A DNA stretch of 60,266 nucleotides from Polyangium fumosum (GTDB lineage Bacteria; Myxococcota_A; Polyangia; Polyangiales; Polyangiaceae): NCBI RefSeq assembly GCF_005144585.1, contig NZ_SSMQ01000076.1, positions 1-60,266 of the forward strand, read 5' to 3'. The notes under the pieces are model-generated. The model was not told the origin of the DNA, ran no database searches, and worked only from the letters and a program-made list of their open reading frames with translations. Shown here in pieces: positions 17,866 through 26,059 of the stretch. Position 1 is the first letter of the stretch, and every line of letters starts with the position of its first letter. A program made the position numbers and the translations under genes.

Positions 17866-20739
17866 TCAATAACGCAGGTCCACGTGCCCGAGACGCTTGT
17901 GATCCTCCGCGAGAAGCGCGCAGAGCGGCGCCCTCCCGGTCTGCCTGGCGAGGAAGAGCCTGTCCCCCACGAGCACGAGCTGGTAACGCGCTCGCGTCAG
18001 CGCCACGTTGAGCCGGTTCGGGCTGTTCAGAAAGCCGGGTCGCTCCGTGCGCACGAACGAGAGCATGACGATGTCCGCCTCGTGTCCCTGATATCGATCC
18101 ACCGTGCACAGCTCCACCGTGAGGATCCGTCTTTCACGGTCCCGGAAGGTGAAATATCGGCTCTGGCCCCACTGCCGGGTCGCCTTGCGCAAACGGTCAC
18201 GCAAGAGTCGCTCCTGGCCACGGTAAAAGGTCAAGATGGCCACGGACCAGGGGTCCTTGCGCTCCTGCGTCGTCGCCCACGCCGCGAGCGCGTCGAGCTC
18301 CACCATGATCACCCGAGCCTCGGCCTCGTTGCGCATCGGGTGATCTTCCTCCTTTCCCCGCACGTCGAGCCATACGCTCCGCGAGCGGTATCCCGGGTAG
18401 AAGAACGCTCGATCCGCCGCCATGTCGTGCGGCGTGTCGAGGAGTTTTCCGCCGTAGATCCGCGCATGAGGGAAGGCAGCGATATCAGGGTGCATGCGAT
18501 GCTGGTACCGGAGCGGGACGAGGCGCGGCTCCTTGGCGTACTCCGGCAGCCCGAGCGCGAGCGCGTTCTCCCAGAAGCGCCCGGTTCGGCCTGCGCGCGC
18601 CGGATCGAAGCCGACCTGCAGGGATTCGAGGATGGAAGGCAAGGCGACCCGTCGCACGCGCTCGACCGCGTCCCGAACGCGCCCGAGCGGCCCCTCGAAT
18701 CCCGCGCGCGGCATGAGCACCTCGATCTCCTGGGCATAACTCCCCGCGGTGGCCGCAGCCCCCTCGGCCGAGAGCAGCTCGGGCAGGAGCCTCAGCTCAT
18801 AATCGCGCACCAGCCGCCAGGATACCTCGTGCGCCCAGCTCTCCTCGTCCTCGTTCTGCCGCAGCTTGCGCGCTGCATGCCGGCGCTTCACGGCCGGGAG
18901 TTCTCCCTCGGAAACCCGAACGACCCGCGTCGCCAGAGGGAGCGACTCCTCGACGGACGCGACGGCTTCGGTGGATCCAATGACCGCCCGCGCAGCCCCG
19001 AGGGCGAGCGGGCCCGGCGCCTCCTTGTCGACGTCGAGACGGACGATCGGCTCGTCCGGGAAGAGCCCGGCGAGCTGCGCGGCATAGATCCGCCGGAGTT
19101 CGGCATTCTCGGAGGCCACGACCAGCGCGCCATCCCTCGACTTCACGAGCTCGAACGAATCCACGAGCGCATTTCCGATCTCGCCGCGCGAGGCCTGCCC
19201 ATCCGGCAATGCGCCCTCGACACTCGTCTCGATCCACCCCTCGTCCACGTACGGCGAGAGCTGGCGGCGGTCGCCGACGATGATCCACCGCCTCGCGAGC
19301 AACGCCGGCACCAAGAACTCCGCAAACGGGGTCTTGCTCGCCTCGTCGAGGATGAGCGCGTCGAAGAGCGGCTCCCAGGCCTCGTCGCGTGATCGGGCGA
19401 GGTGCTGGATATCGGGGTGCTTGAGGATCCCGATGGTCGTCCCACAGACGACCTCGGCGCAATCGAGCAGGATGCGCTCGAGCGCCTCTGGCCCGTCGTC
19501 GGCGCGAAGCGCCTCGAGCATGTGCTCCTGCGCTCGGCTCCTCACCTTCGTCTGCGCGAGCGCATCGCGGACCTTGCCGAGCTCGGTGCGCGCCATCCGG
19601 TGGAGGCAATAGGGCTTCACGTCTTCGGCGACGCGGTCCTCATCCCCGATGCGCACGACGAGCACCGGGCCGCCGGGACGCTTGGCGTTCTTCAGCCGCT
19701 CGATGACGTTGTCCACCGCGACGTGCGTCGATGCGCAGAGCAGCACGCGCTTGCCCCGCGCCGCAAGCTGCAGCACGAGCTCGACGATCGCCGTCGTCTT
19801 GCCCGACCCGGGCGGCCCCTCGAGTAGCATGAAGTCCGGCGTCCGCAGCGCGCGCTCCACGAAATCGCGCTGCTCGCGGGTGCCCGGACGGGCTTCGTCG
19901 CGCAGAACCTGCCAGGCAATGGGCGCGTCGAGAGGCTCGAGACCAGGCCACGCGCTCCCCCTGGTGCGGTCACGGTTCTCGAAGAGCCGGAGCAGCGGAC
20001 GGTGTCCGGCGACCGGACGATCCTCGAGCGCCTGGACCGCCTTCATCATGCATTCGACCGTGTAGGTATTCGGCCGAATGCAAACCGCATTGGTTTGCGG
20101 CAACCGCCCGAGCTGCAGCGCGAGGCGCTCGCGGTCTCGGCCTAGCACCGGGATGCGGTGGTTCCTCGCGTAATCGTCGCGCTGCCGGACTCCCAGCGTG
20201 ACCTCGTAGACCTCTTTCGTGTCCTCATCGAAGAATGCCTCCACCACGGCCCGGCGCCGATCATCCTCGGGCTCCACGAGCTCGATCCACACCGTGCCCT
20301 CTTCGACCAGCGCGCCGCGAACGTCCTCGGGCGAGGTGATGGGCACAGGGACCGCGCGCAGCCACGGGCCCGTATCACCAGCGCGCAGCTCGACCTCCGT
20401 GCCGGCGCGCGGGGCCGCGTCCAGCGACACGACGCCGACCTTGGGGCGGGTCGCGAGGATCTCGAGCGCTGCCCCTTGGACCTCGCGCACACGAAGAGGC
20501 CTGCCCCGCAGGACCTGCTCCAGCGCCCCCTGAAAGGCTCGTAGATCCCGCGTCCCTCGCGGCGGTTCGAGCCTCACGACGGCGCCGAGAGGCATCCAGG
20601 GCAGCTCGTACCGCACGCGTTCGAGGTACTTCTTCGCGTGCTCGAGGTACTTGTAAAACGCCTGGAGGCTGTCGTAGGTCGCCCGTTGCACCACGTCCGG
20701 CCGGTGCTCGACGACGTTCTGGAAGTAGAGCTCTGCCAC
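17866..20739 (-). CDS. Superfamily 1 (Upf1/DNA2-like) helicase
   Basis: A 957-residue protein starting at GTG 20739 (GAGGG about ten bases upstream). An N-terminal 280-residue region with a beta-rich part is unassigned. The helicase core has GTREQRDFV (Q motif, about 286-294), Walker A GPPGSGKTT (308-316), LCASTHVAVDNVIERL (motif Ia), LILDEASKTP (motif II, about 463), VGDRRQLSPY (motif III), FYRGQERLLRDRL (motif IV), VDRYQGHEADIVMLSFVR (motif V) and NRLNVALTRARYQLVLVGD (motif VI, about 910-925). DEAS in motif II and this order are typical of the Upf1-like family, which moves 5' to 3' on RNA or DNA. It is the first gene after the sigma-54 promoter. Helicase plus PLD recalls the Mokosh anti-phage systems, but no kinase domain is present and the other partners differ. 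Confidence 0.88.
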   Translation of the reverse strand: MAELYFQNVVEHRPDVVQRATYDSLQAFYKYLEHAKKYLERVRYELPWMPLGAVVRLEPPRGTRDLRAFQGALEQVLRGRPLRVREVQGAALEILATRPKVGVVSLDAAPRAGTEVELRAGDTGPWLRAVPVPITSPEDVRGALVEEGTVWIELVEPEDDRRRAVVEAFFDEDTKEVYEVTLGVRQRDDYARNHRIPVLGRDRERLALQLGRLPQTNAVCIRPNTYTVECMMKAVQALEDRPVAGHRPLLRLFENRDRTRGSAWPGLEPLDAPIAWQVLRDEARPGTREQRDFVERALRTPDFMLLEGPPGSGKTTAIVELVLQLAARGKRVLLCASTHVAVDNVIERLKNAKRPGGPVLVVRIGDEDRVAEDVKPYCLHRMARTELGKVRDALAQTKVRSRAQEHMLEALRADDGPEALERILLDCAEVVCGTTIGILKHPDIQHLARSRDEAWEPLFDALILDEASKTPFAEFLVPALLARRWIIVGDRRQLSPYVDEGWIETSVEGALPDGQASRGEIGNALVDSFELVKSRDGALVVASENAELRRIYAAQLAGLFPDEPIVRLDVDKEAPGPLALGAARAVIGSTEAVASVEESLPLATRVVRVSEGELPAVKRRHAARKLRQNEDEESWAHEVSWRLVRDYELRLLPELLSAEGAAATAGSYAQEIEVLMPRAGFEGPLGRVRDAVERVRRVALPSILESLQVGFDPARAGRTGRFWENALALGLPEYAKEPRLVPLRYQHRMHPDIAAFPHARIYGGKLLDTPHDMAADRAFFYPGYRSRSVWLDVRGKEEDHPMRNEAEARVIMVELDALAAWATTQERKDPWSVAILTFYRGQERLLRDRLRKATRQWGQSRYFTFRDRERRILTVELCTVDRYQGHEADIVMLSFVRTERPGFLNSPNRLNVALTRARYQLVLVGDRLFLARQTGRAPLCALLAEDHKRLGHVDLRY

Positions 20740-20766
20740 GTTGTTTGCCCTCGGGGCGGCGGTAGG

Positions 20767-20782
20767 AGCACGAACGGTGCCA
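20767..20782 (-). promoter_or_regulatory. Sigma-54 (-24/-12) promoter of the helicase/PLD operon
   Basis: On the minus strand the sequence reads TGGCACCGTTCGTGCT. It matches TGGCAC-N5-TTGCT except for one base, and the invariant GG and GC have exactly the required 10-base separation. It lies 28 bases upstream of the helicase GTG, so transcription would start about 17 bases before the start codon. An RtcR-like sigma-54 activator is encoded in the same operon. Activator binding sites would be expected further upstream, inside or beyond the gene at 20809-21234. Confidence 0.75.
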
Positions 20783-20808
20783 GCATCCCGGCCATATCGA
20801 AAGTCGAC

Positions 20809-21234
20809 TCAGGAGCGGCAGATGGATGCTGCCCCAAGGACAGGCCGGAAGTCGAGTTCCGGCAGGCGGAAGAAACTTACCGGTTGTCCTTCAGGGGAAG
20901 GTCGCTGCTCCGGCGAGGGGCGCTGCTTGGGCTTGCGCCGCAGCGCGCGGGTGGCATCGAACCTGCGGTAGCAGGTCACCGGCAGGTGGTCGTCCCCCAG
21001 GATGAGGATCCAGCCGCGGGCGCGGCGGGCAAGCTCTGTCTCGCGAAGTGCGGCCGGCAGGCGGCGCACCAGGACGACGAGGTGCGTTGCGCCGGCAGCC
21101 TGGAGCTCGCAGCCGTAAGTGAGGATGAAGTCGCGCACGTCGGCGCGGAGGCCGCGCTCCGCGGCGCGGAGGAGGAAGTGGTGCTTGGCTCGTGTAGGCG
21201 AAGGCAAAGAAGCAGCACGCATGAGGTGCGCCAT
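20809..21234 (-). CDS. Small protein, possibly DUF4258-like
   Basis: 141 residues. KHHFLLRAAERGLRADVRDF followed by ILTYG, and later ARGWILILGDDHLPVTCYRR, resemble the HxxxRxxERG...V...G...VTVY layout of DUF4258 proteins, some of which act as toxins. The family call is by eye and weak. The tail has a RPSPEQRPSPE repeat. There is no good ribosome-binding site before ATG 21234; ATG 21219 is another possible start. It ends 26 bases before the sigma-54 promoter of the helicase operon, so it is probably a separate unit, though functionally it may belong with the cluster. Confidence 0.5.
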   Translation of the reverse strand: MAHLMRAASLPSPTRAKHHFLLRAAERGLRADVRDFILTYGCELQAAGATHLVVLVRRLPAALRETELARRARGWILILGDDHLPVTCYRRFDATRALRRKPKQRPSPEQRPSPEGQPVSFFRLPELDFRPVLGAASICRS

Positions 21235-21513
21235 CGCAGGACGCGTGCCGCAGGAGGAAGCTGTGTGAACGGCGCGAATCTAGCGGAGAAGCCGCTGGGC
21301 CGCGTCGCCCGTGCCGAGCACCGGCGGCAAAAGACGTCCGGCGGGCGGAAGAAAAAATCCGGTCAGCGTCGAGCGCGGCCAGCTTTGAGCTGCCCGCCGT
21401 GGAGCGAGGTTCGGTGGTTTGCGGCTGATCGCGATCAGGGACGCAGGGAGGGGTTACTGCTCGCGATCAAGAAGGTTCCGTCAGCGTCGTCCCGCCAGGA
21501 AACCGGCCCGGCA

Positions 21514-21537
21514 ACCTCGGTTATTTTTCACCAAGGT
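21514..21537. repeat. 24-bp imperfect palindrome, right copy
   Basis: It is identical to the copy at 9482-9505 except for one base in the right arm (TCACC instead of TAACC). The two copies are in the same orientation, about 12 kb apart. Here the outer bases also pair (A...T added at each end). Confidence 0.75.
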
Positions 21538-21579
21538 TGACGCTGGACGCTCTGGGGTGACGCCGCGCATCGTGAGGTG

Positions 21580-21606
21580 GGCTGGCGAACTGGGCAAATG
21601 CCAGCC
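21580..21606. repeat. Perfect 7-bp inverted repeat
   Basis: GGCTGGC at 21580-21586 pairs with GCCAGCC at 21600-21606 around a 13-base loop. It may be a weak terminator for the acidic-protein gene at 21771-22001, although no T-tract is present. It could also be chance in GC-rich DNA. Confidence 0.35.
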
Positions 21607-21770
21607 GAGGAGACGGAGACCTGCGCGAGCTGCACCGATATTAACGCGGCAGGTTCGAATACCCGCCGGGCCAGCGGGCTGTGTCAGGGTTCACGTTAAA
21701 CCCTGGACCAGATCGCCGCTAGAATGCAGTGCTTGTGGCGGTGCTCGACGACTGATGGGCTCGACGGAGT

Positions 21771-22001
21771 TCAACTCTCGTTTAGATCTTCCAGATAATC
21801 CTCGTATTCCTCCTGGGAGTCGAAGCCAGCGTCGCGGGCCTCCTGCTCGGGGCTGCGCGAGTAATCGCCAATTTCGAGGACAGAGCCTTCATCTACATCG
21901 CTCGGTTTTTCCGGAGATGGCTCCGCCTCATTCGTGCCGTACATTTCGTCGACTTCCCTCTGGAAGCAGGCACCAGAGTTTTCTTCGTTCGGCTCGCGCA
22001 T
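21771..22001 (-). CDS. Small acidic protein (76 residues)
   Basis: ATG 22001 has a strong AAAGGGGG ribosome-binding site, which decides this start over one further upstream. The product is very acidic (EEYEDYLEDLNES at the end, EAEPSPEKPSDVDEGS in the middle) with little hydrophobic content, so it is likely unfolded alone or binds a basic partner. The family is not recognised. It lies 450 bases downstream of the nuclease-STAND gene on the same strand. A DNA-mimic or regulator role is possible but only a guess. Confidence 0.55.
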   Translation of the reverse strand: MREPNEENSGACFQREVDEMYGTNEAEPSPEKPSDVDEGSVLEIGDYSRSPEQEARDAGFDSQEEYEDYLEDLNES

Positions 22002-22450
22002 ACATCCCCCTTTGACGCCACATCTGGCCCACCTTTCCAACCCTGGCAAGGGGGAGATGTCTCAAGTAGGATCGGGCTGCCGGCAAGCAAGCTCCCGTCG
22101 CGCTTGTTCGGCATGCGGGTCTCACGCTCGCCTGTGGAGCGGGCTCACGCGCTTCCTCATGGCCGCGCTGCGCGCGGATCGCGCTACCGCACGAGCTCTC
22201 GGTCGGGAGATAGGGTGGCGAGCAGGCTATTTGCTATCCGTGCAGAAGGCGGTGCGATGAGGGCATCGGTGCGCGCGCGGAGTATTGATCGCTTGCGACG
22301 AACCAGCCGGCCCCGCCAGGAACCCCGCCGGTCGGCCCTGCCACGTCTGCCGGCGTCGAGCAAGACGAGGCTGGGCGAGGACTTACGCGCCCTCGAGATC
22401 ACTGCGGCAGGCGAGCGGAGTGTGCACGGAGCCGGAGTAAGGATAGGCCG
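22002..22450. other. Intergenic region, nothing recognised
   Basis: These 449 bases between the acidic-protein gene and the STAND gene show no convincing coding, RNA or repeat feature. The end near 22001 must carry the promoter of the acidic-protein gene if that gene is not read through from the STAND gene. Confidence 0.5.
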
Positions 22451-25400
22451 TCAACCGACCTGCGCCGATCCCTCTGAAACTTGATGGAGCTCACGAACGC
22501 CCTCAAACACGCGCCGCACGTCTGTGCGCGTGGCGGCAGCTGAAGCCAGGAATTCGTCCACAGCCTTTTGGAGCTCAGCGGGCCATGGCTTAAGCGCCGT
22601 GAGGGCATGCGCCGCCGCGACAGCGACCCCGTACTCGGGCTCGTATTCGTCGTCGTGCCAACCATAACCATGATTGGCAGCGTCCGAGGTGTCGGAGTTA
22701 TCCCTGAGCATTCCGACAAGCGCCATCCATGCCAAGGAGGAAGCCCGCCCGGCAAGCGCGTCCGCTGCAAAGATACGAACGCTTGCTGTCGGATCCTTGA
22801 GGACCGTGAGAATGGCCTCCGTGGCGCACTCGTCCTCGCGGTGGGCTGCAAGAATCGAGAGAGCGTGCTTGCGAACGCGGGCCCTATCGTGCTCGAGCCC
22901 CAGGCTCCCGCATCGCATTGTAACGGTTTGAGATAAGCATGCAGCCGCGTCCAGAGCAGCGATCGCCCGATCCACATCGCCGGTTGGGTTCAGCCAAGCT
23001 TCAATCAGAGCTTCCACCGGGCGACCCTCGCAAGCCAGCGCGATGAGCGCCCGCTCAGCGGCATCCCCCGGTGAGTCTGCGATCTCTTTGAGTAGATCGA
23101 TGCATAAGCTTGTCGTGGCACCAGGCTCCGAGGCCAAAGCTGCGATGGCGGAACGTCCGGCGTCGTCGAGCTGCGCGCGAATATATTCGCCAAGGTCACG
23201 AGTAGACTCGGATGCGAGGAAATCATAGGTCAACGCTACTCGTTCATATGGTGCCAGCGCTGCCATCTGCGCCATCACGAAAGCTCTCACATGCTCCGTT
23301 CGGCGTCTTCGCTCGGCTTCATCGTCATCGAGATGATACGCGATCCACCTCCTCATTATTCTTGGCCAGTCATGCGAGGGGACGCTCTGTAGGAGTGCGA
23401 TGGCCTGATCTGCGGCGTCCGGCCTAACCGCTGCCGCCTCGACAATGGCTGCGCGTAGATGCCCGGGGCAGACGCTGAGGACGCACCGAATGACTTCCAC
23501 GCTCTTTTCTCCGCCATTTCTGACCCTGTGAACGAACCGCTCGAAGATAACCGGCTCAGTGCGAGAAGCGGCCCAATCATGCTTACCCATGCGTGCCTGC
23601 TGGTCGAGGATCGCGTCGATCAACGCATGCGCAGGGCCTATATGGCGCTGGTACTCTTCACTCAGCCAGTCCGATGCCGCATATGAATCCTCGTCTACCG
23701 GAGCCTGAGCAGAGGCCCACGCCTCTGCTGATTCCACCAGCTTGATCGCTCGACTGATCAGCTTCTCGACGTCTACGGTCTTCGACCGAATAGCCCCTGC
23801 CGCGACAACATCGGCCTCGAAATAGTCGAAGTCATCCAACGTGATTGCTAGGTGGTCGAATTCCGCAGATACATCAGCGAGACCATACAAGAAGTCCACG
23901 AGGCTGGAGGCCCCTCGGAAGTACCCGCTGGGGAGGGTTGGCAAGCCTCGCCGAACGAACGCGCGAACGATGGGCGCCGTATCAGGATCCTCGTTGACGC
24001 GGGCAGCGGTATTGGTGTCCCAGTTGGGCGGAAGCCACTGTGGAAACCCCCAGCCCAGACCGACGCTCTTGCGGCCGTACCCGGGCTTGCGGCATAGCGC
24101 GGCCGCCAAGGCGTCCAGGGAATGCTCACCCCGCTGCCCGTGCTCTGCGAGCAAGGTCAACGCTGCAGCGAAGCAATCTTCCTTACTTTGCGCGTTCTTG
24201 TCGATATGTGCGCTTCTCCTAAGAATCTCACGTGCACCCTCTCGAATCCTCGCAGCCATATTGTCGCGCACGCGAATACGTCCCGCTGTGGCACCGAGCA
24301 GGTCCTCAAGCCCCTGAATATCGTTTCGAGCCAGGTGGGCCTCCATCAGGTGCTCGACGACGCGGCCCGTGATGGCAGTATTCTTCTTCAAGACATTGAG
24401 ACACGCTTCGAGATAAATTGGATGCATCTGCCACACGTCTAAACGTAGACGCAGCCAGCGATGCTCACGCAGCTTGCCGAGGGCGCCGGAGACCTCCCCT
24501 TCGATGTCGAGAAGGTCGTCCTCGAACTGCTGCAGTCGCCGGGCCTGCTCCGACGCGTAGGGCCACGCTGCAAGTGCCAGCCAAACAGCCGCGAGGCCAC
24601 GCAACTCGCCCGGCGACGATCTCTTGAAGGTCTCCTCGAGCTCCTTCCCCAGCTCAACCACTGCAGACTCGCTCGCGAGACGCTCCAGGCGTTCGTCGGT
24701 TCGTTCTTTCACTGGCACCTTCGCCGCGCGACCGACGAAATTAGAATAGCTTATCGGCCTCGTGAGCTTCTCGACGACCAAGGAAGCCCGCGCCTCGATC
24801 CAACCCCGGGCCCCGGAATCGGCAAATCGCGCTTTTTCCAAGTACTCCTTCAGGAGCGCACGTCCGTCGATGCGACCTTCCTCGAACTGCACCCGGTGTG
24901 CTCTGATGTTTGGCGCGTGCGGCCCAAGGTGCGGCGCAGCGAAGCTCGTGCGTGAGGTAATAAGCAACCGAATGTCCGAGCGGACATGCTGACACAGCCG
25001 GTCCAGCTCGATGCTCCATTCGTGGCCCTGGTCGGCTGGATCGAACCGTCCGAACGGATCCTCCACATAAATGAGCGTGGGCTCGGTCTCCCGCTCCAGG
25101 GACCGGAGATCGCGCGGTGCACCTGGTTTTACAATGTAGAATGGCTCGTCGCGAGTCTGGTGCTCGTACAGGAGCCTCTCTGCGGCAGTCGTCTTACCGA
25201 CGCCTGGTTCTCCCAAAAGCAGAAGAACGAAATTGCTATTCAACCGCTGGCGAAGCTCATCGAAATTATGCGGCTCAACAAACGGCGAAGGGCCTTCGGG
25301 CAAACCGCCGTGCTCTCGTGCGACCGCACGAATCTCCTCTGCTGTCAACGCACCTTTGCTCTCATCGAGCATTGCCTCACGCACTCGGGCTGCCAGGCGC

Positions 25401-26059
25401 TTGCGACAACCTTCTCGCTTTGCGTGAGGCACGTGCAGTTTGCGTGCAAGAATCTTGTCTACATGACTGGCCACAACGCCGATAGGGCACATCTGCACGA
25501 GTCCGACACGCCCTCGCAGTTCGTCCGGTTCTAGGCGGAGGGATTTTGGAAAACCCTCGTTGTTCTCCTCGTCTGCGTCGCTGTCGTCATGCTTGCCAAT
25601 TGGTCGCGGTGTAAAAACTGGAGTATCGACTAGAAACGGCTTAAGCGAGGGCGAAACAGTTGCATCGGTTACAAATAGAAACGCTGCCCTGGCATCCTGC
25701 TTTAGGGTCTCGAGAGGCCACTTCCGCCCGCTTTGCTTCTTCTTATCCTTGGCCTTCGGGCCGACCAACATCTCCTCCAAGGCACCGGGTGGCCATGAGC
25801 CGGCTCCCGCAGCCTTGATCTGCACGAGGTAGCGCGCCGCCGAGGCCATCGTTGCGCTGAGGCCCGTTGCTTTCCCGCTGGTGTCGGTATCAAGGTCGCA
25901 CCTTTGGAGGATCTCGAGATCCTCACCTTCAAGGGGCTCGACAACGACCGTCGCACCGTCCTGCGAGAGGCTGTTGATAAGGAATTCGAGCGATAGCCAG
26001 ACAGAAACCTGGATCTGGTACTCGAACCCACGGTAGGCAGTACGGCCGGGCTGGTTCAT
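22451..26059 (-). CDS. Avs-like protein: PD-(D/E)xK nuclease, STAND NTPase, helical repeats
   Basis: The start at ATG 26059 gives 1202 residues; an in-frame TTG at 26086 is possible. Residues 10-85 carry RGFEYQIQVSVWLSL, VVVEPLEGEDLEI and YLVQIK, the G..YQ, E..D and QxK pattern of Cap4/DUF4297-type endonucleases. The NTPase has Walker A GEPGVGKTT (about 283-291), Walker B TLIYVEDPFG (about 328-337) and a sensor DIRLLITSR. The C-terminal 500 residues repeat paired helices rich in Ala and Leu in the HEAT manner (SVRIFAADALAGRASSLAWM). Avs proteins use this layout: the repeat part recognises a phage protein, the NTPase oligomerises and the nuclease cuts DNA. Lower GC than the flanks suggests transfer. 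It stands alone, with no partner gene tightly coupled. Confidence 0.82.
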   Translation of the reverse strand: MNQPGRTAYRGFEYQIQVSVWLSLEFLINSLSQDGATVVVEPLEGEDLEILQRCDLDTDTSGKATGLSATMASAARYLVQIKAAGAGSWPPGALEEMLVGPKAKDKKKQSGRKWPLETLKQDARAAFLFVTDATVSPSLKPFLVDTPVFTPRPIGKHDDSDADEENNEGFPKSLRLEPDELRGRVGLVQMCPIGVVASHVDKILARKLHVPHAKREGCRKRLAARVREAMLDESKGALTAEEIRAVAREHGGLPEGPSPFVEPHNFDELRQRLNSNFVLLLLGEPGVGKTTAAERLLYEHQTRDEPFYIVKPGAPRDLRSLERETEPTLIYVEDPFGRFDPADQGHEWSIELDRLCQHVRSDIRLLITSRTSFAAPHLGPHAPNIRAHRVQFEEGRIDGRALLKEYLEKARFADSGARGWIEARASLVVEKLTRPISYSNFVGRAAKVPVKERTDERLERLASESAVVELGKELEETFKRSSPGELRGLAAVWLALAAWPYASEQARRLQQFEDDLLDIEGEVSGALGKLREHRWLRLRLDVWQMHPIYLEACLNVLKKNTAITGRVVEHLMEAHLARNDIQGLEDLLGATAGRIRVRDNMAARIREGAREILRRSAHIDKNAQSKEDCFAAALTLLAEHGQRGEHSLDALAAALCRKPGYGRKSVGLGWGFPQWLPPNWDTNTAARVNEDPDTAPIVRAFVRRGLPTLPSGYFRGASSLVDFLYGLADVSAEFDHLAITLDDFDYFEADVVAAGAIRSKTVDVEKLISRAIKLVESAEAWASAQAPVDEDSYAASDWLSEEYQRHIGPAHALIDAILDQQARMGKHDWAASRTEPVIFERFVHRVRNGGEKSVEVIRCVLSVCPGHLRAAIVEAAAVRPDAADQAIALLQSVPSHDWPRIMRRWIAYHLDDDEAERRRRTEHVRAFVMAQMAALAPYERVALTYDFLASESTRDLGEYIRAQLDDAGRSAIAALASEPGATTSLCIDLLKEIADSPGDAAERALIALACEGRPVEALIEAWLNPTGDVDRAIAALDAAACLSQTVTMRCGSLGLEHDRARVRKHALSILAAHREDECATEAILTVLKDPTASVRIFAADALAGRASSLAWMALVGMLRDNSDTSDAANHGYGWHDDEYEPEYGVAVAAAHALTALKPWPAELQKAVDEFLASAAATRTDVRRVFEGVRELHQVSEGSAQVG

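Larger units (their letters stand above)
21235..21770. other. Non-coding stretch with palindromic repeats
   Basis: No coding gene is recognised in these 536 bases. They hold the right copy of the 24-bp palindrome (21514-21537) and a 7-bp hairpin (21580-21606). Near 21650 a GGTTCGAA sequence resembles a tRNA T-loop, but no tRNA can be folded around it. Confidence 0.55.

Noticed and set aside
17858-18109. Longer N-terminus for the 396-residue protein
   Set aside because: It would lie within the helicase motif V-VI coding region; ATG 17857 with GAGG fits operon spacing.
21214-21234. Second -24/-12-like sequence (TGGCGC with GC at the right distance)
   Set aside because: It overlaps the start codon of the small gene itself and has a poor -24 box; it fits coding sequence by chance.
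21640-21680. tRNA-like T-loop GGTTCGAA
   Set aside because: The stem does not pair properly and no acceptor, D-arm or anticodon arm can be folded around it.
22104-22484. Plus-strand open frame of 126 residues
   Set aside because: Arg/Ser/Pro-rich without motif, overlapping the end of the STAND gene; typical of chance frames in GC-rich DNA.
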